Source: Marsupella aquatica
Lineage: Eukaryota; Marchantiophyta
NCBI GenBank assembly: GCA_973895155.1
Contig: OZ316894.1
Span: 20,026,001-20,090,000, forward strand
Reading direction: 5' to 3'
DNA length: 64,000 bases
Under the pieces are notes generated by a model, which saw nothing but the letters and a program-made list of their open reading frames with translations, did not search any database and was not told the origin of the DNA. This document shows positions 60,501-64,000 of the stretch, in pieces (position 1 is the stretch's first letter; every line of letters starts with the position of its first letter). The position numbers and the translations under genes were made by a program.

Positions 60501-62097
60501 TCTCCCGCGAAAAAGAGCCCGATATTTGGAACTCCATAAAGTTTGGAACAGGTACACACCCCACCCTGCAGGGTACTCGGTGATTTCATCTGAATCATCT
60601 ATTTCAACCGGTTACGACCAACAATATCCCCGGGATCTCAATTTATTACAGGGTGTGTAACTGATTTCACAACCACTTTGTTTTGGCAGTGTTGGAGAAT
60701 GTTGTCTTTGACGAGCATGCAAGAGAAGTTGATTACTCGGACAAATCTGTTACTGGTAAGTCTTGCGTCCCTCACTTGATGCCAATCCTGGTAGAAGACA
60801 TTATCCCTGGCGTGGTGGGCTAGCAAATGCTGTTGTGGGGCATGATTCTGAGTGTTTGCCTTGGCCTATTCTTAATCTGGATTTAATCTTAACTGAGAAA
60901 ACCAGAGATATTCTCCCTGGCGTGGGCTAGCCAATGCTGTTGTGAGGCATTATACTGAGTCTTTGTCTGGGCTTATTGTTAACCTATCTCGCTGTACGTG
61001 GGTTAAATCTTAACAGAGAATACTAGGGCAGCATACCCGATTGAATTCATCCCCAATGCTAAGATTCCTTGCGTTGGGCCGCATCCAAAGAACATCATTC
61101 TCCTGACTTGTGATGCCTTCGGAGTGCTGCCTCCTGTCAGCAAATTAACGCTCTCCCAAACTATGTACCATTTCATCAGCGGATACACGGCAGTGGTAAG
61201 AGACGGAAGACAGAAAGTGGCTCACAATACTGTTTTTGCAAAAGTTGAATTATATGTTTACAGGAATTAGAGAATTCTAGACATCAAACTTCCGGTGGTT
61301 GTCGCAGGTCGCGGGCACAGAAGACGGAGTCAAAGAGCCAACGTCCACTTTCTCTGCTTGTTTTGGGGCTGCGTTCATCATGATGCATCCGACAAAATAT
61401 GCGTCAATGCTGGCTGACAAAATGAAGAATCATAATGCTACTGCATGGCTGGTCAACACAGGATGGTCTGGTGGCAGGTGCGCCTTGTTCGTTTTTCTAT
61501 ATCTATTAGAGATTTTGTTGTTGTCGCCCTCGATTTGGGCTGTTCAGAGGCAAGAAGAATCGTAGATGTCGATATGCGGCAAAGAGTGCTTGTGAAGTTG
61601 ACGTCGTGCACTCTGTTTTTCGCAGTTACGGTGTTGGTTCCCGGATGAAGTTGGCCTACACGAGGAGGATGATTGACGCTATACACGACGGGTCTCTTCT
61701 TGAGGCCACGTATGAGAGCACGCCTATATTCAACCTTCAAGTACCCAGCCAAGTGAAGGGCGTGCCCAAAGATATCCTGCATCCAGAAAACAGCGTGAGT
61801 CATTCATACCAGCACCAAAAGAAGTCCATAATTTATGTTCCTCTTGCCTCACAACATATACCCACCCTTGATTTATCTCTTATGTTCCCTGATGTGCTCT
61901 CGCTCCTACCTTTCTGTTCATAGAGTTTGCCATCTGTTTTGTCCTTGCAGTGGAGGGATAAGAAACTCTACAACGAGACCCTGAAGAAACTGGCAGTCCT
62001 GTTTCAGAAGAATTTTCTGAACTTCCAAGACTACAAGGTGGGAAGCGATCAGAAGCTTACGGAATCGATAGTTGCAGCTGGTCCTATACTGGATTAA
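57530..62097 (+). CDS. PCK1: Phosphoenolpyruvate carboxykinase (ATP)
   Basis: Twelve exons join in phase to 679 residues: 57530-57864, 58142-58302, 59010-59163, 59374-59458, 59630-59730, 59952-60250, 60378-60551, 60690-60755, 61017-61195, 61308-61477, 61626-61794 and 61951-62097. Arabidopsis PCK1 has 671. The N-terminal extension, with '[19 protein letters not shown]' and Thr-Pro sites, is plant-specific and is the region phosphorylated in plant PEPCK. Catalytic motifs: '[14 protein letters not shown]', '[15 protein letters not shown]', the P-loop GLSGTGKT (376-383), '[18 protein letters not shown]' (metal site), '[11 protein letters not shown]' and '[10 protein letters not shown]'-type adenine loop. 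It converts oxaloacetate and ATP to PEP and CO2 in the cytosol, for gluconeogenesis and pH or nitrogen metabolism. GTG at 57518 is in frame upstream, but ATG 57530 is the natural start. Introns 4 and 8 carry duplicated 3' ends. Confidence 0.97.
59512..59629 (+). repeat. 59-bp tandem duplication in PEPCK intron 4
   Basis: The segment from '(g)acctttcagattacgc' to 'catgctatttttat' is present twice, at about 59512 and 59571, directly before exon 5. Each copy carries a CTTTCAG that could act as a 3' splice site. The true acceptor, by frame, is at 59629. Confidence 0.9.
60804..61020 (+). repeat. About 110-bp duplication in PEPCK intron 8
   Basis: CCCTGGCGTGG...GCTAGC.AATGCTGTTGTG occurs at about 60804 and 60914. 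The first copy ends 'ttaatcttaactgagaaaaccag', a degraded version of the real intron end and exon start 'aaatcttaacagagaatactag'. Confidence 0.85.
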
Positions 62098-62337
62098 TTG
62101 AATGGCCAGGGCAGCCCAGTACATATACGACGACGTTGGTGATGCGAGAGCAAATTGGGATTTTTTGGGGAACCATACATAAGATGTGGAGTCCCTCTTT
62201 TATTCATGACGGACGACATTTTGGCTTTTGGATGGTCTTTTTTGGCGAGTCAGTTTTTCATGTGCATAGTTACCACTGTAGAGGCAAAGGCGGAAGTCAT
62301 GGGGGCAGAAAGGAAGGGAAAAGGGGAGGGGGTTAGC

Positions 62338-62530
62338 CAGTGACGTAGACCTGGGCAGGTTTGACAGCATCAATTGGCAGGAAACAGACGCAGGGTTACA
62401 CAACATCTCTTAGCAGGATAGGCTTGGGGGAGTAAGGCAGTGATGTAGACCTGGGCAGGGTCGTCAACATCACTTGGTAGAAACAGAGGGTAGGCAGTGA
62501 TGTAGATCGCTTAGCAGCATCGACTTGTCA
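62338..62530. repeat. Imperfect triple repeat downstream of PEPCK
   Basis: 'cagtga.gtagacctgggcagg' followed by 'cat.a.ttggcag.aaacag' occurs at about 62338 and 62439, with a shorter third copy at about 62493. It lies in or just past the 3' UTR. Confidence 0.75.
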
Positions 62531-63258
62531 ATATTGTTTCCTCACTCTTCAAGCTGACGATATTCTTTGAAAACCTGCAATGACAAAAGAAATTCACAGC
62601 ATTTGATGAAAAGCTCACATGGCTATGATTCAAGAGGATAACATGTTGGATACTTGTATTTTGATTTATTTTCTGCCATGGCAACAGTTCAGTGGATATT
62701 TTACTAATTCGATGTGAGCCTCTACATCGCTCACATGTGGAATCTTTCGTGGCGATTCCATCTGCTGCATCGACAAATCCCGAGTTCCATATTCGGACGA
62801 GTAGAGGGTCTACTCACAAAAACGCGGGAATAAACCTTTCATTCTTCGCATAACAGCTCGGGGAACCGGAGGCACCATTTATATTGTTAAAAGAACTTTC
62901 TAAGAGATGTCTGTAAGCAGTCCATACAGCAGTCGGTATCATACGCATAATGATATTACGTATCATTACCTACTGACGTATTTCAATTGATTCTAGTCCA
63001 ATCTCGACTGGATTGAGGATTGCATGATGTATGCAGTATGCATGTGCTGAATCGGAGAAAAATATGAGTACTGAGTCGAGGCTGAATTCAAACAAAACTC
63101 AAAAGAAGAGAGCAAAGGTAAAACCCCTAAAAACCGAGAAAGAGAACTGAACTAAACTAACGCAAATGGACGGGAATGGACCGCACTGAGGTAGTCATCA
63201 AACCTAGCAAATTTGGCAAAAGTTAAACCACAACTCCTTGTGGGAGGCTCATTCTAAA

Positions 63259-63630
63259 ACTATTCTGTCCTTGAAAAACTCAAGGCGCTCTTGTGCCTCC
63301 CAGCAGCTCTCGGATTTTGTGCTCGCCTCTAAAACTATTCTGTCTTGAAAAACGCTCTCTGTGCCTCCCAGCAGCTCTCGGATTTTGTGCTCGCCTCTTA
63401 AACTATTCTGTCCTTGAAAAACGCTCTCTGTGCCTCCCAGCAGCTCTCGGATTTTGTGCTCGCCTCTAAACCTATTCTGTCCTTGAAAAACGCTCTCTGT
63501 GCCTCCCAGCAGCTCTTTGATTTTGTGCTCGCCTATAAAACTATCTTGTCCTTGAAAAAAGCAAGGCGCGCTCTGTGCCTCCCAGCAGCTCTCGGATCTG
63601 TGCTTGCCCCTGCACCTATTCTGAACCATT
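63259..63630. repeat. Minisatellite, five units of 68-75 bp
   Basis: Units start CTATTCTGTCCTTGAAAAA at 63260, 63335, 63403, 63472 and 63541, and each contains CCTCCCAGCAGCTCTCGGAT then 'tgtgctcgcct'. Two steps are exactly 69 bp and one is 68. Because 69 is divisible by three, the minus strand stays open for 126 codons as a 23-residue repeat (for example GEHKIRELLGGTESVFQGQN). I see no gene context to support translation. Confidence 0.9.
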
Positions 63631-64000
63631 AGATGTGATCAAGGACTCAAACAAAAAGTCTCAGCTTGATTTATGGATCTTAAAAATTCTAGCCAAAAAT
63701 ATTAAAGTATTGAGGAAAAAAAAGGAAAACAAATCTCTTTGATCTTATTGGTAGATTTTAAATTCCTGAGATTTGGGCTTTCTATTCAAATTTGAATTCC
63801 TTCCATCATGGCTATTCATTTTTGTTTGCCTCTAGCTATCTACTCTAGTCCTCCCATTTCAAAAGGCCATGTAGGGCTCAAAGAATGATCTCAACAAGAT
63901 CCACAGCTGGGTTTTTCTCGTTTTAAAAATGAATAAATAGCTCTAAAGATAGAAATATAAATAAGATTGTTTTGGTCCGAATTCCTTCCATCCTGGCTAT
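63631..64000. other. AT-rich spacer at window end
   Basis: No gene is recognised. 'cgaattccttccatc.tggctat' recurs near 63792 and 63978. Confidence 0.5.

Noticed and set aside
63249-63630. CRISPR-like array
   Set aside because: Units are contiguous 68-75-bp repeats without unique spacers, in a plant nuclear context; an ordinary minisatellite.

Overview
This window is nuclear DNA of a land plant. The evidence is: many short exons with GT..AG introns of about 100-450 bp; a type II nuclear tRNA-Ser; and genes typical of plants (an ATP-type PEP carboxykinase with the plant N-terminal extension, a plastid atypical SDR of the At1g32220 type, an ankyrin/Raf-like 'ILK' kinase). Compact genes sit between AT-rich, repeat-filled spacers. 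This fits a bryophyte, perhaps a moss, better than a seed plant, but the species cannot be fixed from sequence alone.

Layout: (1) 1426-7145, minus: an ankyrin/Raf-like kinase that has lost key catalytic residues and whose ankyrin exon shows a frame break. (2) 10602-14703, plus: a three-exon gene for a Treslin/TICRR-like DNA replication protein. (3) 17994-21678, plus: a seven-exon chloroplast-type NAD(P)-binding atypical SDR with one GC-AG intron. (4) 23497-26830, minus: a ten-exon mitochondrial enoyl thioester reductase (MECR type). (5) 32463-32544, minus: tRNA-Ser(UGA). (6) 32813-37587, plus: an eleven-exon SUMO-activating enzyme subunit 2. (7) 46808-49293, minus: a six-exon SPC25 kinetochore subunit. 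(8) 57530-62097, plus: a twelve-exon ATP-dependent PEP carboxykinase. For genes 2-8 I rebuilt exon joins by hand; the splice phases agree at every junction, and the products (1188, 323, 416, 625, 229 and 679 aa) look complete.

The genes form no operon or cluster; they are ordinary housekeeping genes (replication, chromosome segregation, SUMOylation, fatty-acid synthesis, gluconeogenesis). The spacers hold tandem duplications, minisatellites and a dispersed repeat family with several copies. One copy of that family is split by a 367-bp element that has an 8-bp target-site duplication and degenerate terminal inverted repeats, so it looks like a small non-autonomous DNA transposon. I found no CRISPR array, phage, toxin or viral gene. 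The most interesting items are the degenerate kinase, the nested G-rich transposon, a perfect 16-bp-arm palindrome in a repeat field, and duplicated intron 3' ends inside the PEPCK gene.
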